Notes: generated by a model not told the origin, from the letters alone. Positions 29,585 to 40,442 are shown, counted from the first letter of the stretch. The stretch is 64,000 nt of DNA from Adiantum capillus-veneris (GCA_014529385.2 CM043966.1:38932037-38996036), one strand, 5' to 3'. Made by a program: numbers and translations.

Positions 29585-32079
29585 TATTGTCTAGTGTTGT
29601 TCTCGTCCCCTCTCACTTGTTAGGTTATGCTTATAGCAAGGCCGTTTTTTTGTATGATTGCCATTTGGAGGGTGTGAAGCACTTAATGAAGCATGAATTA
29701 TCGTATTCATTATAATTAGATAGACTTTTGTTTAACATTAGCAACTTGATGTACATTTACTATATAATTGATAAGTGGAGCTATTTATGAGCATCCAGCC
29801 ATAGAAGAGACATTAGTTTCTGCTGCAAAATTGGTTCACTTGGCTTATTAAATTAGTGGCAATTGACATTATTTTATTTTAACTTTCGTATATACGTCGA
29901 TCACATATTTCAAATCAGTAGAGCTAGAAACTATCATGATTTTCTTTGAATAAAGATCCGTTTCCACTAACCCTAGGATATGTTCCAAGATTGTTCATGC
30001 ATATCTTGTCCAATTTATGTAACAATAACTTCAATTTTGTGAAGGGATTACATATAAACTTGGTCCAAACACATCACATAAGAATTTTTGTTCACCTTAA
30101 AAAATATTAATTTATACTATTATCAAAGAATTCTTGGTCTTGTTATAAGCATTCTTTGCAAACATATATGCATAAAATATGTATATAATACTTTCCTTAG
30201 TGTTGCTTTTCCTTCCACAACGTCCTAAGAAAAGCATTGCAGACTATCTAAAAAAACACTGACCATTATTTGAGTTTAATAGAATAATGTTTACAGTAAC
30301 TATTTTGTTGATGAGTCGTACTCTTATTACAGGTAAAGCTAAGCAGAACTATAAGTCCTTTTCTACTTTTTCTTTTTCTTTTTGCAAAGTCTCTTAGAAA
30401 TTTTAGGAGATAACATATCAAAGCACTGTATAGAATTTTATCATAGAAACTTTGCCTACTTCCGAGATAAATATATCCACTTTAGTTTGTAGTTTGTAGT
30501 TGTTTTCTGAGCTTGGTAACTCCCTAGCATAAGAGATACACTTATAGACCTACCCTTTGATGAACACGATATCTCACTTTGGTATCCCTAACACTGGAAG
30601 ATGAGAAAATTATTTCATTAGACTATAAACAACCACATGTTAAAATCCTATCGTAAATGACCCCCTTATTGAGGACGAGGATAATATCTGATTTCCACAA
30701 CAAAAGCCCATTGTGACTTTCACCTTGTTTTATTAATGTTAATATACAGTATGGTTTTGTATGTAAAATACCCTTATATATGCATATTGCACAAAGATGA
30801 TATACTCTTCATTTTCTAGGTATGGTTTTAAGAGAAGCATCACCAATGGCATTCTCAAAACAAAGATATTCAATAGCATAATACTCACCTTAACTTTTAT
30901 TTTCAAGTTATACTATTTACAACTAAGCATGAGGATCTACACTAAGGCAAGACTTTTTCTATCATGTGCATACAATGCAGTAATTGTTCTATTTCTCATA
31001 AAATCTCCTTAATTTTGACTTTTATTACTAGCCGAGTACAAACAAAAGTTATTAGATGGTAGTATAAATTTTATCAACTAGTATTTTCATGTCTTAAAAG
31101 ACTCAAATATGGCCTACTTACTACATCATCTACTTTTATTTTCTTTAGTTACATCTCCAAGAATCATTCTAATTACGCGTATCCAAGAAGATCATCCTTG
31201 GTTTTGGTCACTTTAAATGAGAACGATCATTTGTGACCATGTTAAACAATACCACTAAAATTCCTTCCTCACTCAAACTTTGAAGTCCAATTGGTAGCAT
31301 ATACAACAACGTACCTTATGTTGTATGGAGTCCATTGGTCACTTGTACACAAATTCGTTGATTTGTGTAGTGTACAAATTTTCATCCTAGTGTGGGTTAG
31401 GCAACACCAACCAACATTGCAGATTTGCCGTTTTAGGTAGCACTAGTGCAAGTTTGCCAGTTTAGACATCACAACCTTAGTGCAAATTCGCAAAAGATTC
31501 GCCAATTTAGGTCACTAATGCATATTTGCCGATTTACGCAGTAGGGCTAGTTGGTATTGATTCGTAGTTTTAGGCAATAACAATTGCAAAATCATACTGC
31601 AATGCTTGACCACTACTACTATCAGTTTGATTTTGTTAACTCGAGTATATGACGGGAACTAATTTGGATTATGATATGGATTTGGATTGGTTTATGATGA
31701 TGAGGACATTGTTTATGGATTTGCACTTGGTATTGATGACCTTGGTTATTGAATGATGACTGCAATCGATGATACCCTGATCAAGATATGACATATATTG
31801 CTTATTCTAGTGGTACATGACTTTAAAATATGGAGTACGTGGGTGATGAAAGGCATAAGTAAATTAGATTGTTTAAGTTGTAAGATCTTATTTTGATATG
31901 TTTTTTTTTTGTAATTTTAACTACTATTTTGGACAAGTTATCAATTGCAGGTAATAACATGGCAATTACAGCTAGTTTCCTTCTTAATGAAGAGGTATGT
32001 AATGGTATTTATTTATGATGCTTTAACATATATTAGTTGTATGGATGATATATATATATAGAACTACCCAAACCACCTC
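29585..32079. other. Intergenic, no gene seen
   Basis: AT-rich sequence without coding motifs. Around 31410-31545 a loose motif (TTTGCCGATTTAGG and variants) recurs about five times, which suggests an old, decayed tandem array. Confidence 0.45.
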
Positions 32080-32222
32080 GAAAACTAACTTTAGATATCA
32101 GATGCTCAAGGATGAGCTTTCTATTTATAAACTCTCTCTCTATTCTTGTAAAACTTATGGAATTTTATACATAGGCTCACATGGGTTCATTGAGGGGCCC
32201 ATGTGGGGGGAGTAGCCTTTGC
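32080..32222 (+). repeat. Dispersed repeat, copy 2
   Basis: This is the second copy of the segment at 29430-29584, with small indels. The two lie 2.6 kb apart. Terminal repeats and target duplications were not resolved. Confidence 0.65.
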
Positions 32223-32302
32223 TCCCACCTGGTGTTGATCGCTCCTCCCTCCTCTTCTCTCTCTACGTGCATGCATAGAACTCTGCTCTAGGAGGTGTGC
32301 AT

Positions 32303-32349
<47 letters not shown>

Positions 32350-32350
<1 letters not shown>

Positions 32351-32536
32351 ATGACAAGCTCTATCTCGTATGCAATAAGCGATGCACATTGGAGATACAC
32401 CTATGGCTGTTGAAATCTCTTTCTAAAAGATTCTTGATCGGTCTTAAGTGGATGAAAATTTCTAAATGCAAGTTACAAGAAGGCATGTTCTACCATGCTT
32501 TTATTGATACAAAAGAGGGCCTTTGTACCACGCATG

Positions 32537-32602
<66 letters not shown>

Positions 32603-32893
32603 AAGCCCTTTTCCCTTTATGGATTCAAATTGGGATACATATTTTCCAATGTGAATTGTGTCATGAACTACAAAAAAATTGACTCCGCAACCCTTGCTAA
32701 TGCTTCTCCAATTGCAATATCATATGCAATAAGCGATGCGCATTGGAGATACACCTATGGTTGCTGAAATCTCTTTCTAAAAGATTCTTGATCGATCTTA
32801 AGTTGATGAAAATTTCTAGATGCAAGTTCCAAGAAGGCACGTTCTACCATGCTTCTATTGATACAAAAGAGGGCCTTTGTACCATGCATGCAT

Positions 32894-32980
<87 letters not shown>
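32350..32980 (+). repeat. Tandem duplication of about 360 bp, each copy ending in a GA array
   Basis: The segment starting 'atgcaataagcgatgcacattgg' (about 32370) recurs at about 32726 with roughly 90 per cent identity. Both copies continue to a GCATGCATGGAGAGAG junction, where a GA array begins (32541-32600 and 32896-32980). A CT array also stands just before the first copy (32308-32347). No gene is recognised in the unit. Confidence 0.8.
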
Positions 32981-32983
<3 letters not shown>

Positions 32984-33219
32984 AGGTTACACAGAGTCTT
33001 GGGTGGAGCTAATATAGTAGAAAGGTGTAGCCCCTTATTTCATACTTGTGTGTATATGTGATGAATGGATAAAGTGCTATGTTAGTGAGGTTTGCTTTGG
33101 TAGCTAGATATAGGCCAATCACAGTGGCCCTTTTATCTCAACAATCTTCTATTTAAAGGCCAATGTGCCTTTAAGAAAGATATGGACATATATACAAGGT
33201 ATGCAGACTCTATAAATCT

Positions 33220-34010
33220 ACCCAATTTTCATTAGCATCCAGGAGTGTCCGAACTTCTTGGAGGGTATACCTTTGGTTAGTAGATCAACACAGTCATCAT
33301 TTGTGTGAATCTCAACATGCTCTATGTGCTTGTTGAGATTGACACAGTAATCATTTGTGAGGTGCTTGTCCTCAAGCACCTCACAAATGAAGTAATACCT
33401 CACATCAATCTACTTTGTCTTTGTATAACTGAATTCCATGCTAGCTACATGCACTTCGACTATCTTAATGAAAAACTGGAAATTCTCAATTGGTTAGTAG
33501 ATCAACACAGTCATCATTTGTGAGGTGCTTGTCCTCAAGCACCTCAAAAATGAAGTAATACCTCACATCAATCTACTTTGTCTTTGTATAACTGAATTCC
33601 ATGTTAGCTGAATGCACTTCGACTATCTTAATGAAAAACTAGAAATTCTCAATTGATGCACAAATCTCTCAGTAGACTTTATGGCATCTGATGTTGCAAC
33701 ATACTCTACTTTTGTGGTAGACTATGACATGCAATCTTGCAAACATGATCAACATGAAGCTACACCACAAATGAATGTAAAGACTATGACATACAATCTT
33801 GCAAACATGATCAACATGAAGCTACACCACCAATGAATGTAAAGGCAAAACTTGTCGTAGACCTTTTGTTGTCCACATTTCTTGCATAATCTGCATCATG
33901 TAACCAACTACACATGCGTCTTTGCCTCCACAACAAATGCATAACTCTTTCATACCATTCAAATATCTCATCACACATTTTATTGGCTCCCAATGCTTCT
34001 AGCTAGGATT
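33220..34010 (-). pseudogene. Ty1/copia pol 3'-end relic (RNase H), internally duplicated
   Basis: Minus-strand fragments match the end of copia polyproteins: ADYARNVDNKRSTTSFAFT near 33850-33910 (the usual D-W/Y-A...D..ST block) and HTNDDCVDLLTKGIPSKKF near 33240-33300. Between them two segments are duplicated in tandem (about 33340-33465 with 33500-33640, and 33722-33778 with 33779-33840). The remainder of the element is absent. Confidence 0.65.
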
Positions 34011-34046
34011 TTCCATATATCTGCTAACGACTCCCACTACAAAAGT

Positions 34047-34146
34047 TGCTATAAAATATAATATATAACTTTACCAAATAATTTTCTCATATTAAACTGA
34101 TCATTTAATATGGGAAGATAAAGGGGAACAAGAGTTAGGATATAAA
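34047..34146 (+). repeat. First 100 bp of a type-B LTR, cut by element A2
   Basis: The segment begins TGCTATAAAATATAAT and continues with TTTTCTCATATTAAACTGATC and AGGGGAACAAGAGTTAGGAT. These match, in order, the start of the type-B solo LTR (reverse complement of about 18840-18928). It stops where the A2 LTR begins at 34147. It is best read as the 5' edge of an older element into which A2 inserted. Confidence 0.6.
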
Positions 34147-34524
34147 TGTCATAATAACTAATATCTAATTCTCCTAAATGATTTTCTCATGTTAAACTGA
34201 TCATTTAATATGGGGAAGTGTCAGGGGAGAAATAGCTAGAATATTGGTTAAGTTGGCAGACCGGCCACAGTAGCAATCCAAAGGAAGGAAAATAGGGATC
34301 CAAAAGAGGGGCCATCTGCAAAAGAGCTATGTGCAACAATGGGCTCCAAAGACCTTAGGGTTCATCCCATTAAGACTTCCAAAATGCTAAGGTTCCAAAA
34401 TTCAAAGGTTGTGTCCAATGGTCAAAAGCTTAGGAAATTGGATGCTTTGTGTGTGTCCCAAAAAGTCTTCCCAAAGTCCTACAAAGGAGGGGGCGAGCCC
34501 AAGAAGTAGGGGATGAGAGAGAAA

Positions 34525-34571
<47 letters not shown>

Positions 34572-35057
34572 GCTCCCTTTACACAAAGGGAATGAGGGAC
34601 ACATGTCAATTCCCTAGGCCAGATGCCCACAAGGTGTGCTCAAATCCTATTGGATGGCAATGGAGGTGGACCAATGAGAATCAGGCTAGAGTAAATCTAG
34701 TTTAATTAATTTAAAACACTTAATAAAAGAACCAATAGGAATTAAGCTCTCTAGAAGACTATTGGGCAGTCCCCCAAGGGGTCTAATGAGCATTCAGCAT
34801 CCCAATGGCTTGCCTGATTCCTATTGGCCAGGAGGCAAAGGGGTCCAATGAGAGTTTAGTTGAATTAATTAATTACCTAAAGCTCTCACAAAAGGGGAAA
34901 GGGGGCCACAGGTCAGAAGACTATCACTTATACTACTAAACTTTCATTGGCTAAGCTGAGAGAGGTCCAATGAGGTTCTAGCAAGAGCAAATAGCAAGAG
35001 GGGTTGACCAAGAGAGAAAGAGGGGGCTGATTTTTCAAAGGCAATTATCCACACATA
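34147..35057 (+). repeat. 5' LTR of chromovirus A2, left part
   Basis: Starts TGTCATAATAAC and is nearly identical to the LTR at 59665 for about 900 bp. It contains a CA array (34527-34570). It is interrupted at 35058 by the inverted-repeat DNA element and resumes at 48370. Joined, the LTR is about 1626 bp. Confidence 0.88.
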
Positions 35058-35090
35058 CATTAGGAAATTTCAGAGGTCATTTGGAGGGCC
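35058..35090 (+). repeat. Left terminal inverted repeat
   Basis: 33 bp beginning CATTAGGAAATTTC and ending TTTGGAGGGCC. The reverse complement of 48337-48369 differs at two positions only. Similarity stops sharply after GGGCC on both sides. Confidence 0.88.
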
Positions 35091-35411
35091 ATATGAAGAG
35101 AGAGAATAATAGAGCGCGTCCAATGAGCACAAAGGCTACGTTACGTAGGAAAGTACGTGGAAAGACTCAAAAAATAGGAAAATAGCATAAAACTTTCACG
35201 AATCTAGGATTGTAGCATCGTAAGTTACTTCCTTTTACCGAGCTTTTAGGTGCTTGCATGTGGTCCCACTTCTGATATTCTCTTATGGTCATTAACGTAC
35301 TGGAGGGTGACCATTAAGCCCGCACAAGATATTGGAATTCTAAAACACTTTCCCTCCATTAGAATGCTTTCAAAGTGAATCTCCCTCCACTAAAGCTTTT
35401 CTCTGAGAGCT

Positions 35412-36832
35412 ATGGATTCCACGTCTTCTCGCCCAAGAAGCTCCAAGTGTTTACTGTCTCTCACACCAACAACCAACAGCTACACTTTGCCTAGAAGGCC
35501 AAGTAGTAGCATATCCTCAATTACAATATCAACTTCAATAAGTGCCGAGAACCAATGGGTTGGACAAAGGATAAACAAAGGTTCATGGGTCCTCATGCAA
35601 CCAAGAAGACCCAAGAGGTCTAGTGGTATCAACGTTTACCGCTCAGCATGGAAGGCCAGAGTGTTGGATTTCAAAGTTGAAATCAGCAAAAGATCTATAA
35701 AGGAAGTTCTTGTTCAGCATGTGTTTACCCATCCAGAGGTGATAGCAAACGGTGGAAATGTATCAGATATACATCAACCACGTTGCAATTGTAAGTACTC
35801 TTGACATGTGAACTTACTGATACTCTCATTATAACTTTTCTTATATATTTTGCAATGTTTCTCCCGCTTGTTATGAGCAATGTCTCCATTCTTCACAGCT
35901 CAATTACATTAGATTTTTCATTTTTACTTATTGATACTCTTAGTTTAACTCTTCTTATATATATTGCAGATGTTTATCCCTCTTCTTATGAGCAATGGGA
36001 GCCTGTGGAGTGCATAATAGACCTCTTCCATGTTGTTCATGCCCACATTGGTTCTCTACAGTATTCAGGGAGGAGCAGCAAAAGACTGGCTGATGAGGGA
36101 ATATTTTTTTATGACCACTTCTACCAACTCAGCTCAGGGAATAAGAATGGCATGTTGGTGAAAGTGCCTCTACCAATCGATTGGAACACTGTGGACTGGC
36201 CAGTTCCCGAGGAAACAATGGTGGAGGCAATGCGAAGTAAGCTCTACAAGGATATACAAAGGTCTCTACGTAGCTCTATTCCCACCAAACTGGTTAGAAT
36301 TGCAAACTTTTGTCCTGTTGCACTCTTCATAGAGTTGTTTCATAGCTACAACATCCGTGTTACAAAAACTATGTTCATGTGCAAGTCATTTCAGCAGTCA
36401 TCTTGTGACAAACTTCTTGACAGAGGATGGTATGCAAAGGAAGAGATTGGTTTACGGTGCGAGGTCGTGCTTGATACTCTAGTTGTCAAGTACATGATTG
36501 CAAGCCAATCACTGTTACTCTCGTTTTGGTATATGCGATCACAAATGCTCAATGGTAAGTACATTCCTATGGACCAGGTTTCTGCAGGTTTGGAAGATAA
36601 TCCTGCTGTGGATGTGGAAGTGATTGATAAAGAGCATGGCCTACTGTTGATGGTTACAATAAGGGAGCTATGCAGTCTTCAGCATTTGCGGCATGACATA
36701 ATTGAAGAGTCAATGGACAAGGACCTATCAGATTTTTCCTTTTTCCTAGCTGGCCGTAAGGTGATGCGGCGAAGGGAAAAAGATATTTTGTGCAAAGAGT
36801 TGGATGGTCGGGTTGAAGTAGTGTCAATGTAA
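35412..36832 (+). CDS. Unknown 413-aa protein of the DNA element
   Basis: There are two exons: 35412-35790 and 35970-36832. The donor is AATT|GTAAGT and the acceptor TTGCAG|ATG, and the phase closes exactly (379 + 863 = 414 codons with stop). The N-terminus (1-60) is Ser/Thr-rich with basic patches. The remainder is mixed alpha/beta without a motif I recognise. Notable segments are SSYEQWEPVECIIDLFHVV at about 130-148 and a helical stretch near 215-235. The frame is intact. It faces the fusion gene tail to tail, 214 bp apart, with a CT array between. No function is claimed. Its intact state inside the inverted repeats suggests a role for the element. Confidence 0.7.
35816..36000 (+). repeat. 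Duplicated 3' splice-site region in intron 1 of the 413-aa gene
   Basis: The sequence around the real acceptor (TTGATACTC...TTATATATATTGCAG...TTATGAGCAATG, about 35930-36000) has an upstream copy at about 35816-35887. There the acceptor reads TTGCAA, without the AG. This is a partial tandem duplication of an intron-exon border. Confidence 0.7.
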
Positions 36833-36951
36833 CAGATATTCTTGTGAACCCAAGTGTATACAAATGACTTTCAATACATGAAGTTTATTGAGCTCATTTG
36901 TCAATTGTGCCCTGTGAAAAAGTGTGCTTGAAATACATTTCTTTACCATGT

Positions 36952-36956
<5 letters not shown>

Positions 36957-37013
<57 letters not shown>
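36957..37013. repeat. CT array between convergent genes
   Basis: About 28 CT units lie between the stop codons of the 413-aa gene and the fusion gene. Confidence 0.95.
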
Positions 37014-37016
<3 letters not shown>

Positions 37017-37046
37017 GTTAGACAAGACAAAGACATGATAGAAGAG

Positions 37047-39831
37047 TCATCTTAATTCATTAGAAAGTACAAACTCGTCCGTGAACAATGGACTGAGATG
37101 CAATTTCTGTAAGTATGGAATCAGAATGTCTTCAAGGTAAAAATCGAAGGAATGCCCCTCGAAAGAAGGTGGTGAGATAGTTGTTCCCGGCGGATTTAGT
37201 TCTCCCTTTTCAGGAGTATCATCAATCAGTAGTGTATTAGTTGCATCAAAGGGTACACCGATTTGGCTAAACGGTTTGTACAAAAGAGGTAAGTGTGGTT
37301 TTTTAGGGTGGTAGTGGCCCTCAACGGTAACGCATTTTCTTTGATCATACAAAAAGGCAAAATCTGACGTGTGAGCGTCGCATACACTGCAAACTATTGT
37401 AACTAGTGGCGACAAGTTTTGCCTTTGCATTGAAGACCATATCGCAACTCTGAAGCGCGGAAGAAGAAACTGAATAAATTCCTTAGTTCCTGGACGAACC
37501 ACGACTCGACAAGTTCCCATCCGAAACGTTTGCAAATCCTCAAAGGGTTCTGTGTCACCGAGAGGCACCCGCATTAGCAGCAATCCATTGACGTCCAAGA
37601 TAATCAACCTCTGTAAAAGTTGACAAGTACATATAAGTAGTTAGAAGCTGAACATATTTTGCCATACTTGAATAGACATTACCGGAACAACCGTATCTAC
37701 AGGTAGCAAGGGTCCATACTGGGTCTCTGTAGTGTTGATGTCGTTGTTGCTCTCCTTTGCTTTAGCTTCATCATTCACATCTTCATAGTCATCATTCACA
37801 TCTTCATCAGGGGTCTCCCCCATGGCTCTTTCTGCCTCATTCAAGGTTTCCTCCAAGGTCTTTTCCTCTCCCTCGGTTGACCGGCTTGCCTCATACATCC
37901 TTGCCTGATCCATATCAGTTTGCTCATCCCAAGGCCTGCTATCCTTTTGCTCATCTATAGGCCTGCTTTCCTCATCTTGGGTTTCAGCCATAGGCTCTTT
38001 TGGCTCCTCCACTGGCTGACTTGGCTCTTTCATTGTCTCCTCTGGTTGTACACTAGCACCTTCCATATGCTCATTTGACCTTTCCTCATCCTCGGCTCTT
38101 TCATCTTCTGCTGATATGACCCCCTCGGCCCGTTGTGATTCCACTGTATCGGATGCAGGGGTTTGTCGTGGTGGCACGTCATGTATTGTTAGATCAATAG
38201 TGCGGTCATCCAAGCCGCTATCTTCAAGCTCTCTGGGGCTAGACATAGTAAGCATGTGTTGTATTAAACTTACCCGGTATCTTTGCAAATAATCATATGT
38301 GTAGTTTTTTAAATCACTCTGCAAAATTGAAAGACCACATGGTGAGAATTCTTTTATAAACTAAACCAAAACTAACTGAATGCATTGCCAAATGGGTACC
38401 TTAGTCATGAAAGGTTTTAATGCAAAGTAGCTTTGCAGGACATATTCTGCATGGAGAAGACATCTCCAGCCGCAAGAATTTCCATCGGTTTGATTTGGGA
38501 CAGGTACATCTTTGATTGGGGCCTTGTATAGTTCATACCTTCCACATAGCTTGCCATAGGCAAGTAACAACCTCTTTATACAACTGCACAAAGCAATGTC
38601 AAGATGTTAGCGTGAGGCTTCAAATTTACATGGATATCTATAAGAAACACTTTCTGATAGAAAACACTTACAGCCTAATTTCAGGGTGGGTTCCTTTTAT
38701 TGAATTGAACACCCACACTGCTGGTTGGTCAACATCAAGGCATATGAGACTCCAGTGATGGTTGTTCTCATATGGAAAGATGATGACAGTAACTTCCAGC
38801 ATAGCACAGTGGAGAAACCAACTCTCAAAGGTCCCAGATGGACTATTCTTTTGTCTAATAATCACTGACATTTGTGGATCAAGAAGAAACACCTCTGTGT
38901 GGGTGTGCAGTGGGAGTTGACTTTTGATCAGGCTGCAGAGACTTTACCTGAGTTAGCAAACCTATTATCTGAGTTTTCAAAGCTAGCAAGATAGTAACAC
39001 TTACTTAAGACAAGCATAGATAATTGTGTCTGAAATCTGAGCATCTGGATTCTGCAATAAATTAATGTACACTTTTTCCAGAGCTAGCTTTCTGGCTCCA
39101 TCTACAAATGGTATCTCTGCAAGCAAACCATCCTTCATTGAAAGTAGAGTTTCTCGATTGCTTGCCTCTATGGACAGGGTCACATTGCATTCTGTTTGCC
39201 TCTGGGACTCCAATGCTACTTTTGCTTTCTCCTTAAGCTATGCTTCCCTCATGTCCTCTGTTTGGCGAGCAATAGTCTCTGTCCTTGCCCTTGTATTCAC
39301 ATCATGTGCGACATCTATAACTGTGAGTTGTGGCACTAGCTCAGGGGGGTATAACAAAATTTCCCTCATTTTCTTATCCCTGCAGACATTGGGTACCAGT
39401 AGTTTGTCACACCTCCACCTTATTCTTTTCAGTGTCTCACTATCTTTGTCCATTATAGTAACCCTGTGGGCATGGGCTGCAACAATGGTCATGTCATTGA
39501 AGTACTCCAGTAGGAAGTCCTCTGCTGCTTCTTGTAGAGCCATTAATGCCACCACCTTCCACCTTTTGGTGCCCCAGGTAGCTTCTTCACATATGGACCT
39601 CACCATCCTCTGAAAGGGCAGCTTTGGTATGCATAAATCTACACATTTCTGTGCCTTTCTGATTTCTCTGAAAAGTCCCATGCAGGTTTGTAACTTCTTC
39701 ACCCTTGGACCTTTCAGAATTTTATTGGGTTTTCCAGCTCTTTTCTTTGGGGTTGCAGATCTGCTACTTGCTTTAGCTGCTAATCCTGGTTCCTTGCCTG
39801 CCTTCCTTGCAGTGGCTTTTGTTCTAGCCAT
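37047..39831 (-). CDS. Histone H3 (CENH3-like) - Ulp1 protease - HAD phosphatase fusion, one in-frame TAG
   Basis: Exons are 39831-39005, 38932-38672, 38583-38400, 38318-37668 and 37610-37047. All introns are GT-AG, 57-88 bp, and the phases close to 828 aa. Residues 1-140 are a histone H3: ARTK tail, REIRK at 55-59, KLPFQR at 70-75, ALQEAAEDFL at 98-107, HRVTIMDKD at 122-130. Residues 276-424 are a Ulp1/SUMO-type cysteine protease: His335-Trp, Gln394 and Cys400 in QTDGNSCGW. Asn352 replaces the usual Asp. Residues about 440-625 are an acidic Glu/Pro-rich linker. Residues 642-828 are an FCP1/NIF-type HAD domain: ILDVNG at 645-650, WSS at 699-701, IDDTP near 771. Codon 198 (39238-39240) is TAG in frame, and the frame is otherwise open. 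Chromatin-directed deSUMOylation or dephosphorylation is inference. Alternatively, codon 198 ends a short H3 protein and the rest is a separate unit. Confidence 0.82.
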
Positions 39832-39853
39832 TTCACTGTATACAAAAAGAGGA

Positions 39854-39940
<87 letters not shown>

Positions 39941-39989
39941 TTCTATAGCTTAGCATATTTAAATAAAGAGAGAGAGTGAGAGAGCCCAT

Positions 39990-40050
39990 TACTAAAGGCG
40001 CGCGTGGAGCACGTTTTGACCTCAACAAACACCTCCGCGCGCCGTTAGTA
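39990..40050. repeat. GGCGCGC inverted repeat 1
   Basis: TACTAAAGGCGCGCG (39990-40004) pairs with CGCGCGCCGTTAGTA (40036-40050) across a 31-base loop, 14 of 15 pairs matching. It is the first of four similar hairpins. Confidence 0.8.
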
Positions 40051-40145
40051 TAAGGTAAAAGAAATACTCACTCTATCTCTCTCTCTCTTCTCCCCGCCTT
40101 ACATCCTCTCTCTATAACACTCACACATACACTGGTCAATGCACA

Positions 40146-40203
40146 GTACTAATGGCGTGCATAGAGACATGCACACCGGTTATGCCTCTCTACGCGCGCC
40201 TTT

Positions 40204-40208
<5 letters not shown>
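40146..40208. repeat. GGCGCGC inverted repeat 2
   Basis: GTACTAATGGCGTGCATAGA pairs with a right arm ending CTACGCGCGCCTTTAGTAC. The stem is about 22 bp with three mismatches. It lies between the two divergent starts. Confidence 0.8.
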
Positions 40209-40250
<42 letters not shown>

Positions 40251-40442
40251 GCTATGTGTGTGTGTGTGTGTCTGTATTTGTGTGTGTGTGTGTGTGTGTG
40301 TGTGTTTGTGATTTGTGTGTGTGTCTCTCTATGTGTGTGTGTGTGTGTGTGTCTGTGTGTGTGTATGTTATATTTGTGTCTGTGTGTGTGTGTGTGTGTG
40401 TATGTTTTATATGTGTGTCTGTGTGTGTGTGTGTGTGTGTGT
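40209..40442. repeat. CA, GA and interrupted GT arrays
   Basis: CA (40209-40236) is followed by GA, then a 190-bp GT tract broken by TCT, TTT and ATGTTATAT interruptions. The interruptions recur (TATGTTATAT, TATGTTTTAT), which points to duplication of larger blocks. Confidence 0.9.

Noticed and set aside
37047-38892. Separate Ulp1 and phosphatase genes
   Set aside because: All three introns have GT-AG borders and the phase closes at each one. The Ulp1 exon and the HAD exon are joined through an acidic exon without a stop, so one gene is the simpler reading. RNA could still overturn this.
39238-39831. An ordinary host histone H3 gene
   Set aside because: The sequence is too diverged from canonical H3, lies between transposon inverted repeats, and continues in frame beyond one TAG into a spliced Ulp1 coding region. 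A plain histone gene would end at the core.
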